Notes under the pieces: model-generated
Databases searched by the model: none
Told to the model about the DNA's origin: nothing
Seen by the model: the letters and a program-made list of their open reading frames with translations, nothing else
Program-made: the position numbers and the translations under genes
Assembly (NCBI GenBank): GCA_964405455.1
Contig: CAYOOA010000007.1
Coordinates: 1-64,000 of the forward strand
Direction: 5' to 3'
DNA: 64,000 bases
Source: CALESS01 sp964405455
GTDB lineage: Bacteria > Chloroflexota > Anaerolineae > Anaerolineales > Anaerolineaceae
Part shown: positions 24,924 to 33,098 of the stretch, one piece after another
Numbering within the stretch: position 1 is the stretch's first letter
Layout of the letters: each line of letters begins with the position of its first letter

Positions 24924-26351
24924 ATGGATTTGGACTTAATCCAACACATACTGCAATCGGTTTGCCACCTTGATTCAAAACAGATCATCCTGGTAGGGGT
25001 TTCTGGAGGGGCGGACAGTCTAGCTTTGTTGGATATATTACATCAACTAAATTATCCCCTTGCAGCCGCCCATTTTAACCATCAACTCCGTGAAGATGCT
25101 AACGAAGACGCCCGCTTTGTAGTGGAATTTGCTTCCGACATGGGGCTGCCCTGTATTCTTGGCTCAGGAGACGTTAAGGAAATCGCTCACAGGAATGGTC
25201 TTTCATTGGAGGAAGCGGCCCGAAAAGCGCGTTATCGATTCCTGTTTGAGCAGGCGCGCTTCACAGGCGCCCAGGCGGTGGCGGTGGGACATCATGCTGC
25301 GGACCAGGTCGAGACCATTCTGATGCATTTTCTGCGCGGTAGCGGACCCGCCGGGCTGCGTGGGATGCAGATGCGGACCATCCTCCCGGAGTGGGATGGC
25401 TTCATCCCTCTTATCCGCCCGCTGCTGGGGATTGAGAAAGAAGATATTCTGACTTATTGCGTTGAACGAGGTTTTCACCCAAGGGAGGATCACACCAACC
25501 AGGATACCAGCTTTTACCGCAACCGGCTGCGCCTTCAATTGATCCCTGAGCTGGAAAAATACAACCCCCGTTTTCGCTCCTCCATGCTGCGTATGGGAGA
25601 GGTAATGGCCGGGGATGAGCAAGTGCTGGAGGATGCTGCGCTGGCAGCCTGGCTCGAATGTTGCCGCGAACCTAAACCAGGCATTGTGCAAGTATTCCCA
25701 AAGGTCTTTTCAAGGCAGGCGCGGGCTTTGCAACGGCGGATTCTTCGCCGGGCAGCCAATCACCTGTTGCCGGATCTGCGCGACGTTGATTTTGAAAGTG
25801 TGGAACGGGGCGTAAATTTCTGTTCAGCCCATCCAACCTGCGGGCAAGTGGACATTGCCGGCGGATTAATCGCCGAAGCGGATTACGATGGGATTTTTAT
25901 TCATATAGCTGAAAACACGGCACTGCCAGACCCTTTTCCGCAAGTAGAGGCAAATTTTGAGCAGGAATTGCCCATCCCTGGAAAGATTGAACTGAGCGAA
26001 TGGGAAATACGGGCTGAAGAATGCGAACAACCGCAGGATTTTTCCTCCACGACAAACGAAATTGCCTGGTTGGATCGGGCCGTCCTGCAGGGACCATTTA
26101 TTATCCGCCGGGCGGTACCGGGTGAAAGTTTTATCCCGTTAGGAATGGGTGGGAAAAGCGTGCGTCTCTCAACTTTTTGGAGCAATATCCACATGCCACG
26201 GCGGGCGCGCCCGGGATGGCCGCTGGTGGTCTGTCAGGGGGAGATTGTGTGGGTGGTTGGGCAGAGGATTAGTGAACGAGCCCGGCTAAAGCCATCAAGT
26301 TGCACAGCTATCCGGCTGGAGCTGGTTCACCGGCAAGCTGACGCAGCTTGA
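24924..26351 (+). CDS. tilS: tRNA(Ile)-lysidine synthase
   Basis: Attaches lysine to C34 of the CAU-anticodon tRNA-Ile, changing it to read AUA. The 475-residue protein has the PP-loop S27GGADS32, the AHFNHQLR block, and HHAADQVETILMHFLRGSGPAGLRGM, which are family signatures of the N-terminal N-type ATP pyrophosphatase domain. The C-terminal half holds the tRNA-binding TilS_C-type region with PGESFIPLGMGG. Its last 44 bp overlap, antisense, the end of the tyrosine recombinase-like gene. Confidence 0.95.
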   Translation: MDLDLIQHILQSVCHLDSKQIILVGVSGGADSLALLDILHQLNYPLAAAHFNHQLREDANEDARFVVEFASDMGLPCILGSGDVKEIAHRNGLSLEEAARKARYRFLFEQARFTGAQAVAVGHHAADQVETILMHFLRGSGPAGLRGMQMRTILPEWDGFIPLIRPLLGIEKEDILTYCVERGFHPREDHTNQDTSFYRNRLRLQLIPELEKYNPRFRSSMLRMGEVMAGDEQVLEDAALAAWLECCREPKPGIVQVFPKVFSRQARALQRRILRRAANHLLPDLRDVDFESVERGVNFCSAHPTCGQVDIAGGLIAEADYDGIFIHIAENTALPDPFPQVEANFEQELPIPGKIELSEWEIRAEECEQPQDFSSTTNEIAWLDRAVLQGPFIIRRAVPGESFIPLGMGGKSVRLSTFWSNIHMPRRARPGWPLVVCQGEIVWVVGQRISERARLKPSSCTAIRLELVHRQADAA

Positions 26352-27225
26352 GATTTATTTCGCGCCATTGAATTTTGGAGATGCCCATTTTCTGGCGAAT
26401 TTTCTCGTGATCCAGGCCGGATGTCCAATCCATCAACACGGCCGTCCAACGGCACATATCAAAGGAGAGATGCTTGGTTAACCCGGCTTCTTGTCCCAGA
26501 TCTTCGAGCAAATATTCCAGCCGGCGCGGCGACCAGGGGAAAAGCAGTTCGGTCGGTTTGTACTGGGCCAGGTATTCCTGGTATACAGGTACCCAGGCAG
26601 CCGGCAGGGTGATCTTACGTTCCTTGTAGCGATTGCGGGTGTTGGCATACCGAACAAATAACACGGGATTTTCCGGGTTTTCCAGGTCCAGATGGTTGAT
26701 ATGAATGGCGAGGCACTCACCTTTTTTTATGCCCGTGGAAAGGATCAAGGATAGAAGCGTGTAAGGTCTCGCATCCGGTTTACGGCGGGTTCGGTAAGAC
26801 TGGGCGACCTCGAGTACTTTTTTCGTCTCTGCCGGGGTCAGGATATCAGGGAGCGGGCTGATAACCGATTGTTGCAGCACTTTCTCGGCCGGGTCCATGG
26901 GCAGAACACCGCCACGCTGCAGCCAGCGGAAGAAAGCCTTGATACTGGTAATCCGCCGGGCCAGAGATTTAGGACTGCACGGAACTCCCCGGCCGGTTTG
27001 CAGCCAATCCAGGAAGCTGTTCAGGTCGCGGGTGGTAATGCTGCCCAGGGTGCGATCCGGAGCCAGGTAGGAGGCCAGCAGTTGAATATCCCCCATGAAG
27101 GCCTTGATGGTGTAGACGGAGCGGCCCTGGTCGGCCAGGTAAAGCTCCCATGCCCGGGAAGCGGGAAGGAGGGGAGTATTGGGTGTGATGTGCGCGGTAA
27201 ATTCAACTGCAGTTTTGTCTGCCAT
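26308..27225 (-). CDS. Catalytically degenerate tyrosine recombinase (XerC/D-like)
   Basis: A 305-residue protein with the core-binding SAM-like domain (residues about 20-110) and the tyrosine recombinase catalytic fold (about 128-295). Aligned by eye on XerD landmarks, the first catalytic Arg (TGxRxxE) is K167, the HxxR motif reads D256MCR259, the later His in LGH is I282, and the nucleophile Tyr is N291. Only R259 remains, so strand exchange is not expected; DNA binding may be kept. A perfect promoter overlapped by a 24-bp palindrome sits upstream, consistent with self-regulation. It is not inside a recognisable mobile element. Confidence 0.75.
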   Translation of the reverse strand: MADKTAVEFTAHITPNTPLLPASRAWELYLADQGRSVYTIKAFMGDIQLLASYLAPDRTLGSITTRDLNSFLDWLQTGRGVPCSPKSLARRITSIKAFFRWLQRGGVLPMDPAEKVLQQSVISPLPDILTPAETKKVLEVAQSYRTRRKPDARPYTLLSLILSTGIKKGECLAIHINHLDLENPENPVLFVRYANTRNRYKERKITLPAAWVPVYQEYLAQYKPTELLFPWSPRRLEYLLEDLGQEAGLTKHLSFDMCRWTAVLMDWTSGLDHEKIRQKMGISKIQWREINLKLRQLAGEPAPAG

Positions 27226-27261
27226 GTGGATTCATCTCGTTTCTTGCGTGTAGATAAATGT

Positions 27262-27302
27262 AGTGTACAAGATTTGGAGAAAATTGTCAATTGACAATTT
27301 TC
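27262..27302 (-). promoter_or_regulatory. Recombinase-like gene promoter overlapped by a 24-bp perfect palindrome
   Basis: On the minus strand TTGACA (27290-27285) and TACACT (27267-27262) are exactly 17 bp apart. The palindrome at 27279-27302 is GAAAATTGTCAA joined to its exact reverse complement, so it covers the -35 box. The half-site TTGTCAA resembles the TTGTC half-site of the GntR boxes. A leader of about 30 nt follows before the ATG at 27225. Confidence 0.8.
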
Positions 27303-27350
27303 GCTACTTCATGGGCGAGAGTCGGTTGAGATGGATGACAAAGAAGAAAA

Positions 27351-27391
27351 CCCCCTGTCATGGCTATCTTCAAGAAAAACCAGACAGGGGG
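27351..27391 (-). terminator. Terminator after the LCP gene
   Basis: Arms CCCCCTGTC (27351-27359) and GACAGGGGG (27383-27391) enclose a 23-nt loop; on the minus strand the stem is followed by TTTTCTTCTTTG. It ends the minus-strand LCP transcript. Confidence 0.7.
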
Positions 27392-27420
27392 ATTGATGGT
27401 CACTTTCAAGGTTTGTTCAA

Positions 27421-28470
27421 TTAGGGAGTGAAAACTGCCTGTTGAATGATTGGGTAAATCAGGTCGTAATTTGGCAGGAGGACCATAGCGCCTGTTTCGG
27501 GAACCGTATAGGGTGTGACCTGTTCATAGCCGATTGCATACCGCCGGATCAGGCTGGTGTCATTGATCAGGCCGGGTGCAATAGGGACCAGTTTTAGCAT
27601 TTCATCCAATCCCAGGTTGGTTTCAACGCTGCTTTTATAACGTTGATACAGGTCCCCTGCCCGAAGAACTGCATTAAAGCTCATCAGACGTTTGAACAGG
27701 CCGAGCATTACTTCCTGTGCCCGACGGGTGCGGTCCAGGTCGCTGGAGGTATGGCGTGAACGGACATACCAGAGGGCTGTAGCACCGTCCATTATTTGCT
27801 GTCCAGGTGTGACTGTACAGTAGCCATCCACTGCCTGGGGTAAATCGCAGCTGTCCGTAAGAGTTGATCCAACATTCACATATATTCCGTTCAGACTGTC
27901 GATGATCCCGACAAAGCCCTGGAAGTTGGTGATCAGGTAATAATCCGGTCGAACGCCGAAGTTGTATTCCAGCGTATCCGAGAACATTTGAAAACCACCG
28001 TAAGCCATGGGGGTATTCAAACGATCATAACTCCCGCGCCCCGGGATGAAAACATATAAATCACGCGGGAAGGAAAGGACGGTCGCAGTGCCTTCCTTCG
28101 GGTTGATGCTTACCAGCATCATCACATCCGTGCGGAAACCAGAATTGGGGCGCCAATCGGAACCCAATAACATGATGCGTACCTGGCCATCTATATACGG
28201 AGAAGCCGTCGGTGCAGGCGATGTGGGGGTGACATCTTCCACCGGCGGGGGAACTTCTGTTGCGGTCTCTGTAACCATGGGAGCTTCTCCGGTGGGTGTG
28301 GGTGCAACGGGTTGGAAGGGTGTAGGCGTTGGTGCAGCGTTTGGATCTGCGGTGACCAACCAATTGGATGGAGAACCAGGATTCACCTGGGCACCCGGAG
28401 CAGTAGGCAAATTACACGCCAGGGTGATTAACAGGATCAGTATGAGTAATAAAGTTCTTTTGTGTTTCAT
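27421..28470 (-). CDS. LytR-CpsA-Psr (LCP) family lipoprotein
   Basis: A 349-residue surface enzyme of the LCP family, which transfers lipid-linked glycopolymers to the cell wall or acts on related polyprenyl phosphates. It opens with a lipoprotein signal ending in ITLAC (lipobox Cys near residue 19), then a Pro/Thr-rich spacer (about 25-90). The LCP core has LLGSDWR, TDVMMLVSINPKEG, LSFPRDLYV and RSRHTSSDLDRTRRAQ, the last holding the usual pyrophosphate-binding arginines. Most LCP proteins use a TM anchor; lipid anchoring is less common. Neighbouring LysM and kinase-like genes suggest an envelope cluster. Confidence 0.88.
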   Translation of the reverse strand: MKHKRTLLLILILLITLACNLPTAPGAQVNPGSPSNWLVTADPNAAPTPTPFQPVAPTPTGEAPMVTETATEVPPPVEDVTPTSPAPTASPYIDGQVRIMLLGSDWRPNSGFRTDVMMLVSINPKEGTATVLSFPRDLYVFIPGRGSYDRLNTPMAYGGFQMFSDTLEYNFGVRPDYYLITNFQGFVGIIDSLNGIYVNVGSTLTDSCDLPQAVDGYCTVTPGQQIMDGATALWYVRSRHTSSDLDRTRRAQEVMLGLFKRLMSFNAVLRAGDLYQRYKSSVETNLGLDEMLKLVPIAPGLINDTSLIRRYAIGYEQVTPYTVPETGAMVLLPNYDLIYPIIQQAVFTP

Positions 28471-28513
28471 CGATATATTATCCCTATCCTCAAAAAGAGG
28501 TTATTCTATAATT

Positions 28514-29335
28514 TTAGCCCTCTGGGCTGGCGGTAATGGTTTCTGTCGGTGAAGGAGTCGGAGTCCAGGTCGGGGTGTTTTCAGGCAGAGATGTGTTAGT
28601 CGGCGTAGTAGTCAGAGTGTTGGATGGCGCACTCGTCTCGGTTGGGGTGGTGGTTGTCGGTGACTGGAAGGTTGATGTGGCGGTCCAGGTCGGGGTGTAA
28701 CTACCCGTCGGTGTGGGAGTGGCTGTGGCCGTGCGGACAGGTATGAACGGAACCATCAGGTAGTTGCCCGCCAGGATGACCGTTGTACTTCCCATACAGT
28801 TGGCAAACTGCAATTCCGGGATGCTGATCCCCAACGCCAGGCTAAGCCTGAACAGGTTATCCTCCGGTTGGATCCGGTACGCCACCCAGCCGGGTGGTGG
28901 TCCGCAAACTGTCTGGGTGCGGGTGGGAGTGATCGTCTGGCTGGGAACGAGCGGCGGGAGGAAAATCAGGCTGGCCGGGGGCAGGCTTTCTCCAACCAGG
29001 CAATTGGCGTTCATGATTTCCTGGCTGGCCATGTTGTAAGCAGTAGCCAGGCTGGCCAGGCTGTCTCCCGGTTGAATACGGTAAATTTGCCAACCCTTCG
29101 GGGGGGGGCAAGGCGTTGAGATCGGCGCTGTGGCTGTCAAGACAATAATTACATTAACCGGGGTGGATGTCTCGGGAAAAGAGTAATCGTAGACTGGCAG
29201 GGTGGGGTAGATGATGGGGGTGGGTGGAATGGGTACCCGTCCTTCAACCTGGGAAAGAAAGACTGCTCCAAGGATCATCAATAGACTTGCAGCGGCTGTC
29301 AGGATTCCGCTTAACCATCCCCGCGTTTGATCCAT
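28514..29335 (-). CDS. Membrane-anchored protein with two LysM domains and a Thr/Pro-rich tail
   Basis: A 273-residue extracellular protein: one N-terminal TM helix (about 8-28), then two LysM-like glycan-binding repeats (GWQIYRIQPGDSLASLATAY and GWVAYRIQPEDNLFRLSLAL), and a long low-complexity Thr/Ser/Pro tail from about residue 185 that is probably glycosylated or wall-spanning. The start at 29335 gives a clean TM anchor; a longer reading to 29431 would run into the kinase-like coding region. Its ATG is 1 nt after the upstream stop, so the two genes are tightly coupled. Binding of peptidoglycan or a related polymer is inferred from the family. Confidence 0.85.
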   Translation of the reverse strand: MDQTRGWLSGILTAAASLLMILGAVFLSQVEGRVPIPPTPIIYPTLPVYDYSFPETSTPVNVIIVLTATAPISTPCPPPKGWQIYRIQPGDSLASLATAYNMASQEIMNANCLVGESLPPASLIFLPPLVPSQTITPTRTQTVCGPPPGWVAYRIQPEDNLFRLSLALGISIPELQFANCMGSTTVILAGNYLMVPFIPVRTATATPTPTGSYTPTWTATSTFQSPTTTTPTETSAPSNTLTTTPTNTSLPENTPTWTPTPSPTETITASPEG

Positions 29336-29336
29336 T

Positions 29337-31682
29337 TTACTGAACGAGCTTCTCCGTTGTGGCAGCTTGTAGGGGCAATTCGACGAAGAAGGTGGTACCT
29401 CCAGGATTCGATTCGACCCAGACCCGTCCACCGTGGGCTTCCACCAGTGCTTTGACTATGGATAATCCCACGCCGGTATCACCGATGCCCTGGATCAGGG
29501 CATCATCGGCGCGATAACGGCGTGAGAAGACCTGGGGTAAATCCTCGGCTGAGACGCCGCTGCCGCTATCTTTCACCTCAATGAGAATGCTGGCCGGGGT
29601 TCCGCTGACCTGGTGCATATATGCTGTCAGGCTGATCGAACCTTCATTGGGAGTCACCGTACCGGCATTCTGAAGCAAATGGACAAAAATCTGGTGCAGT
29701 CCATCTCGATCAGCCCGAATCTGGGGCATCTCATCAGGAAGATCCATTTGCAGGGAGATGTTTTTCTCGCGGAATTGGGCGCTGGTATCGGTGATGGCAC
29801 GGTCCAGGACTTCGCCGAGGTTGACTGGTTCGGCGATCATTTCGAACGGGCCGCCCCGTAAAGCCATCACATGGACCAGGTCATCCAACAGGGAACGTAA
29901 TTTTTCGTTGGACGCCTTGACGCGTTCCAGGAACTTGCGCTGGAGCGGGCCCAGGATACCTGCGGATTCTGTCAGGAGAAGATCCGTATAGCCGATGATG
30001 GAAGCCATCGGTTGGCGCAGTTCCTGGACAACCGTAGCGACAATTTCACGTTCTTCCTCCGCACCCAGTCCAGAAGAATTTTGCAGGCTGCGGGTTTCCT
30101 GCAGCTTGCGGTTGGAGTCTTCGAGGCGGCTTTCCAATTCGGCAATTTCGCGCAGGGCTTGTTGTAACTCGCTTTCCATCCTTGCGGTGGACTGGACCGG
30201 CCGATTTTCAACCTGACTGGCTGCCAAGCGTTGATTTTCTGCCTGTAAGTTTTTAATGAGCTGTTGTTGTTCATTTTGCAGGGTCAGCAGGGCTTCCATT
30301 TCACTGGCATCCGCCGAGCCCTGGCGTAACTCATCCATGGCGGTCAGGACCATTTGGTATTCCTGTTTTAGTTGACCCAGCTCTGATTGCAATCCTTCCA
30401 CCTGGGCTTGCAGGCGTTCCACCTCGTCCTCAGCCGGCGAGGCTGCCTGGCTGCGAAGTAAGATGCGGAGGAGAGCAGGGGCCTCCGTGGCCAGGAAGGT
30501 TTGTTCTTCGTTGCTCCAACTTCGGCCAGAATAAGGTGTCAGCAGGAGCAGGCCGCCCCAGGGTTTGCCAGACTCTTCCAATGGGATGAACATCAGGCTT
30601 CCCAGCGGATTCAAGTTCAGGGCGTTTCCCAGACCCAGAATATCCGGGCTGGTGGTTTCCACATCCAGTCGGAGGGGACGGCCCTTGGCCAGAGCAGCCA
30701 TCAAAGCCGGCACGTGATTGGCAGGGATATTTGAATTGGGGGCTTCTTCTGCCCGGATCAAGTCATATCCACTGTGCAATGCAAGTTCACCCGTCCCTGT
30801 TGGATTAACCAGGTAACACAACTCCGCCAGCATCGTGTGGGCTATGGCGCGGGTGAGTGTGGCGCCCGTCTTTTCCGGGCCTGGTCTGGCAGCCAGGTCC
30901 ACCCAGGCTGTAACCACGCGCGGATCTGTCTTATGCCTTACATGCTCGATCGTTTCCTGGCTGGGGACAGTTCCGGGGGCAAGTGAAGAACCGGTTTGCA
31001 CATCGGCTGGCTGGGGCAGGCGAGCGGCTATGAGCGGCAGCAGTGGATAGGCACACACCAGGGCTAAACGAACCGCTCCGGCGAAGTCTCCGCCAAGGTT
31101 GGGCCAGACCAACTGGGCTGTATGGCCAATCAACTGAATGGTAAAGAACGCAAGCGCAGCTCCCCAGCCAATTGGACGTTTGCTGAGAAGCAGGGCAATT
31201 GAAGTTAAGACGATGGCAAGGGAAAAAAGTTCCCAACCCAGGCTTAGCGGAGATTGGTTAAATGGTTCAGCGGCCGCTGTTGCAGGCCATTGCGATAGGC
31301 TGAATAGAAGAAAAACCAGTGAGATTACGGTGGCCAGCCCGCCGATCAGATCGGCAGTCCGGGAATGAGACGGGGTAAGCCATAACCAGGCCGCCCAGAT
31401 AAGAGCGAAGGTTGTTACAGCCCGATCCACCACGGGCAGGACCAATCTTGGATCCACCAAACCCTGCCAGGCCAGACCGCTGAGAATGAACATGACTGCC
31501 TGGGAAAGGAGCATCAGCAGCAGCCCGAATTTCAACCGTCCGGAAAGGCGGGTGGGACGATGCGGATGGATCTCAACTCCCTGCAGAGCGGCGATGGCAG
31601 CAAAAGCCAGCACCAGGTGATAGAGCAGGTTGGCTGGCGGGGTGATTAGCAGATTCAGCAACTGTTGATAGAATGATTCCAT
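29337..31682 (-). CDS. Membrane sensor with GAF and histidine-kinase modules, phospho-acceptor His replaced
   Basis: A 781-residue protein. About seven hydrophobic segments (residues 10-225) form an N-terminal membrane sensor. A GAF-like domain follows (about 260-410), then a coiled coil (about 415-540), a dimerisation/phospho-acceptor region, and a C-terminal HATPase domain with N672 (LLQNAG), KDSGSGV and GDTGVGLSIVKALVEAHGG. In the acceptor helix the canonical SHELRTP reads V-Q553-ELRQP, so the phosphorylated His is missing while the ATP-binding site looks intact. It may bind ATP and act allosterically or on another partner. It is coupled to the LysM gene. Confidence 0.82.
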   Translation of the reverse strand: MESFYQQLLNLLITPPANLLYHLVLAFAAIAALQGVEIHPHRPTRLSGRLKFGLLLMLLSQAVMFILSGLAWQGLVDPRLVLPVVDRAVTTFALIWAAWLWLTPSHSRTADLIGGLATVISLVFLLFSLSQWPATAAAEPFNQSPLSLGWELFSLAIVLTSIALLLSKRPIGWGAALAFFTIQLIGHTAQLVWPNLGGDFAGAVRLALVCAYPLLPLIAARLPQPADVQTGSSLAPGTVPSQETIEHVRHKTDPRVVTAWVDLAARPGPEKTGATLTRAIAHTMLAELCYLVNPTGTGELALHSGYDLIRAEEAPNSNIPANHVPALMAALAKGRPLRLDVETTSPDILGLGNALNLNPLGSLMFIPLEESGKPWGGLLLLTPYSGRSWSNEEQTFLATEAPALLRILLRSQAASPAEDEVERLQAQVEGLQSELGQLKQEYQMVLTAMDELRQGSADASEMEALLTLQNEQQQLIKNLQAENQRLAASQVENRPVQSTARMESELQQALREIAELESRLEDSNRKLQETRSLQNSSGLGAEEEREIVATVVQELRQPMASIIGYTDLLLTESAGILGPLQRKFLERVKASNEKLRSLLDDLVHVMALRGGPFEMIAEPVNLGEVLDRAITDTSAQFREKNISLQMDLPDEMPQIRADRDGLHQIFVHLLQNAGTVTPNEGSISLTAYMHQVSGTPASILIEVKDSGSGVSAEDLPQVFSRRYRADDALIQGIGDTGVGLSIVKALVEAHGGRVWVESNPGGTTFFVELPLQAATTEKLVQ

Positions 31683-31771
31683 ATCCCGATTATCTCACTA
31701 GTTAGGATTATAGCACGCTCTTCATGAACCGTTGATCCGAGAGATCCAAAAAACCAATCCAACGGAAAACA

Positions 31772-31799
31772 TTGACAAAAGCCGGATTTCCGGTAGAAT
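31772..31799 (+). promoter_or_regulatory. tRNA-Leu promoter
   Basis: TTGACA (31772-31777) and TAGAAT (31794-31799) with a 16-bp spacer, ending 18 nt before the mature tRNA. Confidence 0.8.
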
Positions 31800-31817
31800 A
31801 TGGCTTGCAAGTTGTAT

Positions 31818-31901
<84 letters not shown>

Positions 31902-31905
31902 CACG

Positions 31906-31931
31906 GACCCCGGATTTCCGGGGTCTTTTTT
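31906..31931 (+). terminator. Terminator after tRNA-Leu
   Basis: Stem GACCCCGG / CCGGGGTC with ATTT loop and six T residues (31926-31931). Confidence 0.92.
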
Positions 31932-31982
31932 AATCTGAATGTTATTCTGGAACGGGAATTGCACTGGCTATCAGTGATTTGC

Positions 31983-32017
31983 TTGTCGATCCTGGAAAAT
32001 CGGGGTACACTCATTTT
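31983..32017 (+). promoter_or_regulatory. Promoter of the FtsB-like gene, predicted leaderless
   Basis: TTGTCG (31983-31988) and TACACT (32006-32011) with a 17-bp spacer; only 6 nt separate the -10 box from the ATG at 32018, so transcription should start at the initiation codon. No Shine-Dalgarno is present. Confidence 0.65.
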
Positions 32018-32407
32018 ATGGAAAAGAAAGAAAAGAAACAATTCGATTTTCGCCAGATCCTGCTCCTGGTGGGGATGGTAGTGGCTTTTTATATTGTTTT
32101 TGATTTGAGCGGAAAGATATCGGCGGCTAACGAAAAAGTACGGGAACGCGACCAGATGAGCACGCGGGTGGTGGGTTACCAGCAGACACAAAACAACCTG
32201 GAAACCCAGATCGCAAATGCCACCCAGCCGGCTTTTATTGAAACTTACATCCGGTCAGAAGGTCATATGGTCCAGACAGGGGATATTCCAATCATCCCGC
32301 TGCCGGGCGGAACTGTTCAGCCAACCATGCAGACCGTGGAAGACCACCAACCGACTGCAGTTGCCAACTGGCAAATCTGGTGGGAGTTGTTTTTTGGAGA
32401 CAGGTAA
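32018..32407 (+). CDS. FtsB/DivIC-like septum formation protein (short, single TM)
   Basis: A 129-residue bitopic protein: a basic cytosolic N-terminus (KKEKKQ), one TM helix (about 12-31), then a coiled-coil region of about 45 residues and a Pro-containing tail ending WWELFFGDR. Size, topology and coiled coil fit the FtsL/FtsB/DivIC group of cell-division proteins, and the IRSEGHMVQTGD segment resembles the IARxxLGxxxPGE-type motif after the coil in that family. Sequence similarity is weak, so the family is an inference. The start at 32018 follows a -10 box by 6 nt. An upstream in-frame start at 31979 lies before the promoter and is rejected. Confidence 0.65.
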   Translation: MEKKEKKQFDFRQILLLVGMVVAFYIVFDLSGKISAANEKVRERDQMSTRVVGYQQTQNNLETQIANATQPAFIETYIRSEGHMVQTGDIPIIPLPGGTVQPTMQTVEDHQPTAVANWQIWWELFFGDR

Positions 32408-32423
32408 AAAATCCAATCCGGGT

Positions 32424-33098
32424 TTAGCCATCAACCAGGCTTTTGTCATCAGCCTGGTTGATTTTATTTAAAACATCCTGAAGAGGAAGATCAGAGAGGC
32501 GGTTTAGGAACAAATCCATTTTTGGAAATTCCGGTTGAGTACGGGTTGTGAGGACGATGACGCAATGCATCCCGGCAGTGCGGGCGGCATTTCCTCCAGC
32601 CGGGGCATCTTCCACGACCAGGCAATCCGCCGGGGGAATGCCCAATTCACCGGCTGCCCGTAAGAACACGGCCGGATCCGGTTTGCTGGGTAATCCATTG
32701 GATGAGACGAAGGCTTGAAAGAAGGATTCCAGGTGAAATTGACCAATCAAAGCCTGGATGTTTTCGGGCGGAGCGGAGGAAGCCACCGCACAGGGAATGC
32801 CTGCCTGTTTCGCCTGGGCCAACCAATCCAAGACACCGGGATACACCTGAACCCGTCCGGGGATTTCCTGCCGGAAGAGGATTTCCTTCAATTCGGTAAT
32901 GGATGTGATTTCATTTTCAGAAAGAGGGCCGTAGAGTTTCGCCAGGGTTGCCCGATTATTCATCCCAAAGGTGGTCATGAATTGTGCATAATCCAACTCC
33001 CGGCCACGCCGGGATAGGGAAGTTACCCACGACCAGAAGTGCAGGTCGGTGGTATCTACGATCACACCGTCGAGGTCCCACAGAAGCGCGCGAATCAA
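32424..33098 (-). CDS. HAD phosphatase (beta-phosphoglucomutase-like)
   Basis: A 224-residue HAD hydrolase of subfamily IA: motif I LLWDLDGVIVDT (nucleophile and acid Asp), motif II AVASSAPP, motif III K in SKPDPAVFLRAA, motif IV VVEDAPAG. The DLDGVIVDT and ASS motifs are typical of phosphosugar phosphatases and beta-phosphoglucomutases. The TTG start at 33098 overlaps the stop of the SpoIIE-type phosphatase gene (TTGA), so it is the last gene of the partner-switching operon. Whether it has a role in that signalling is unclear. Confidence 0.85.
   Translation of the reverse strand: MIRALLWDLDGVIVDTTDLHFWSWVTSLSRRGRELDYAQFMTTFGMNNRATLAKLYGPLSENEITSITELKEILFRQEIPGRVQVYPGVLDWLAQAKQAGIPCAVASSAPPENIQALIGQFHLESFFQAFVSSNGLPSKPDPAVFLRAAGELGIPPADCLVVEDAPAGGNAARTAGMHCVIVLTTRTQPEFPKMDLFLNRLSDLPLQDVLNKINQADDKSLVDG
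32430..32469 (+). terminator. Terminator of the FtsB-like gene, inside the convergent HAD gene
   Basis: A 12-bp stem ATCAACCAGGCT (32430-32441) / AGCCTGGTTGAT (32451-32462) followed by TTTATTTAAA. It lies within the last codons of the opposite-strand HAD gene. Confidence 0.78.

Noticed and set aside
26308..27225. A mobile element or integron around the tyrosine recombinase-like gene
   Set aside because: No flanking repeats, attachment-like duplications, cargo genes or other phage genes were seen, and catalytic residues are missing.
27351..27391. CRISPR-like or other direct repeats in the window
   Set aside because: Scanning showed only isolated terminator stems and single inverted repeats; no regularly spaced repeat series exists.
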